5,623 nucleotides of DNA from Thermomicrobiales bacterium (GTDB lineage: Bacteria; Chloroflexota; Chloroflexia; Thermomicrobiales; UBA6265): the NCBI GenBank assembly GCA_030447145.1, contig JAUJLY010000225.1, forward strand, positions 1 to 5,623, written 5' to 3'. Below, piece after piece: positions 5,096 to 5,623 of the stretch. The position numbers and the translations under genes are program-made. The first letter of the stretch is position 1; each line of letters opens with the position of its first letter. The notes beneath the pieces were generated by a model, which was not told the origin of the DNA, did not search any database, and saw only the letters and a program-made list of their open reading frames with translations.

Positions 5096-5208
5096 GACCA
5101 GACCGATGGTCAACAGGTGCATGGTCCGAACGAAAGACCATTCGGTCATAGCACCACTCCCGGACCAAATAACGCCTTTATGCAACGACTGTGCGGGTCC
5201 ATGCGGTC
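5096..5208. promoter_or_regulatory. GACC/GGTC word cluster in the cbs leader, possible operator array
   Basis: Nine GACC or GGTC words occur in 113 bases: at 5096, 5101, 5108, 5123, 5136, 5144, 5163, 5196 and 5205. About one would be expected by chance. Two pairs form palindromes, GACC-N3-GGTC (5101-5111) and GACC-N4-GGTC (5136-5147). The cluster lies between the predicted promoter and the cbs start, as expected for repressor sites or for a structured leader RNA. The binding protein is unknown. Confidence 0.45.
5101..5147 (-). repeat. Inverted repeat with competing hairpins in the cbs leader
   Basis: On the minus strand GACCGAATGGTC (5147-5136) can pair with GACCATCGGTC (5111-5101), 11 pairs with one bulge. 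Part of the first arm, ATGGTC (5141-5136), can instead pair with GACCAT (5126-5121) across a nine-base loop. The two folds exclude each other, the arrangement seen in attenuators and riboswitch expression platforms. No T-run follows, so a transcription terminator is not indicated. Confidence 0.5.
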
Positions 5209-5237
5209 ACTAAACATCGAAGCAACCATCGTGCCAA
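5209..5237 (-). promoter_or_regulatory. Candidate promoter of cbs
   Basis: On the minus strand TTGGCA (5237-5232, five of six -35 positions) is followed by a 17-base spacer and TTTAGT (5214-5209, four of six -10 positions). Transcription would start near 5202, giving a leader of roughly 150 bases before the ATG at 5049. That is unusually long and contains the GACC/GGTC cluster and alternative hairpins. Confidence 0.45.
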
Positions 5238-5550
5238 TACTATATGGATAGAGCTTATGCGACTTTCGTGCCGTTTGGCGCGTCCAGACCCCACAATTTA
5301 CAGAATACTTCATATGGGGAAGTAGCTGCGGTGCGGGTAGGCCCAGGTGCGCCCCGGCACGAAGGCGAGGCACGCCCACCTCCACCCGTCCATCGGGCGC
5401 TACGGTGATTCCTCGCACGAGCGCGGGATAGGCACCACAATGGCCGCCGTGGTATCCGGACCCGTGTCGCTTGCTCATGTGCGTGGCCCAAGGACTGCGT
5501 TAGGCGGTGTGCGGGATTTGCCCGCACGAGGTCCAGTGAGGGAGGTGCTT
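5238..5550. other. Divergent intergenic region without a supported gene
   Basis: Upstream of the cbs promoter and before the gene at 5551 there is no supported gene. A minus-strand frame (ATG 5478 to 5146, 110 codons) contains a protein-like piece, RGITVAPDGRVEVGVPRL, but has no ribosome binding site and runs through the predicted cbs promoter and into its leader. It could be a decayed gene. A second minus frame (5255-5527) is very rich in Arg and Pro and looks like a shadow. Confidence 0.4.
5509..5527 (+). repeat. Perfect stem-loop just upstream of the right-edge gene
   Basis: GTGCGGG (5509-5515) and CCCGCAC (5521-5527) form a perfect seven-pair stem with the loop ATTTG, ending 13 bases before the ribosome binding site of the gene at 5551. 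No T-run follows on either strand, so it is not an intrinsic terminator. It may stabilise the leader or be a binding site. Confidence 0.55.
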
Positions 5551-5623
5551 ATGTGTCGGATAGTCCTGATCGTCGCGTTCGCCCGGATCGTCGGGAGGGG
5601 AGCTGTCGTTGCGGCTCAGAGTG
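5551..5623 (+). CDS. N-terminus of an unknown, probably exported or membrane protein, partial
   Basis: The ATG at 5551 has a strong GGAGG (5541-5545) five bases upstream, and the frame is open to the window edge (24 codons). It reads MCRIVLIVAFARIVGRGAVV and then AAQS: a basic residue at position 3, a hydrophobic run, and small residues (VVAAQS) that could form a signal peptidase site. Arg12 and Arg16 interrupt the hydrophobic core, so a Sec signal peptide is likely but not certain. The Cys at position 2 is before the hydrophobic run and is not a lipobox. The rest of the protein is outside the window, so no function can be given. It is divergent from cbs. Confidence 0.5.
   Translation, partial: MCRIVLIVAFARIVGRGAVVAAQS

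Noticed and set aside
5146..5478. Minus-strand ORF of 110 codons upstream of cbs
   Set aside because: Its first half looks somewhat protein-like, but there is no ribosome binding site, and it covers the predicted cbs promoter and leader; kept only as a possible gene remnant.

Overview
The window is moderately GC-rich bacterial DNA with Shine-Dalgarno-led genes and ATG starts. The cystathionine beta-synthase / cystathionine gamma-lyase pair and the edge regulator of the 'LVGRERDIE' type would fit Chloroflexota (class Thermomicrobia and relatives) or a high-GC Gram-positive. This placement is an inference from protein style only; no ribosomal or other phylogenetic marker is present.

Layout. 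(1) Positions 1-165, minus strand: the first 55 residues of a large ATP-binding regulator, cut by the window edge before its Walker A motif. A TTGACA-type promoter candidate lies upstream, and a strong hairpin overlaps its alternative start. (2) Positions 340-1129, minus strand: a two-gene unit. A 71-residue proline-rich, highly charged, probably disordered protein with a very good ribosome binding site is followed after 7 bases by a 188-residue papain/C39-fold protein with a recognisable Cys-His pair. A doubtful 60-residue ORF lies just upstream and overlaps the first gene. (3) Positions 1130-1648: about 500 bases without a firm gene, rich in small inverted repeats. (4) Positions 1649-1945, plus strand: a 98-residue orphan protein with an excellent ribosome binding site. 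(5) Positions 2131-5049, minus strand: cbs followed by a CGS/CGL-family gene, with a clear intrinsic terminator after the latter. (6) Positions 5050-5550: a divergent control region with a good minus-strand promoter, a dense cluster of GACC/GGTC words and alternative leader hairpins in front of cbs. (7) Positions 5551-5623, plus strand: the start of a gene with a strong ribosome binding site and a hydrophobic N-terminus, cut by the right edge.

How the genes work together. CBS condenses homocysteine with serine to cystathionine, and the gamma-lyase splits this to cysteine, 2-oxobutyrate and ammonia: reverse transsulfuration, from methionine sulfur to cysteine. The repeat-rich leader of cbs suggests that the pair is regulated. 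The C39-like gene and its small partner look like a separate accessory unit of unknown role, and they are the least conventional part of the window. I do not see a CRISPR array, tRNA, rRNA, transposase or complete mobile element.
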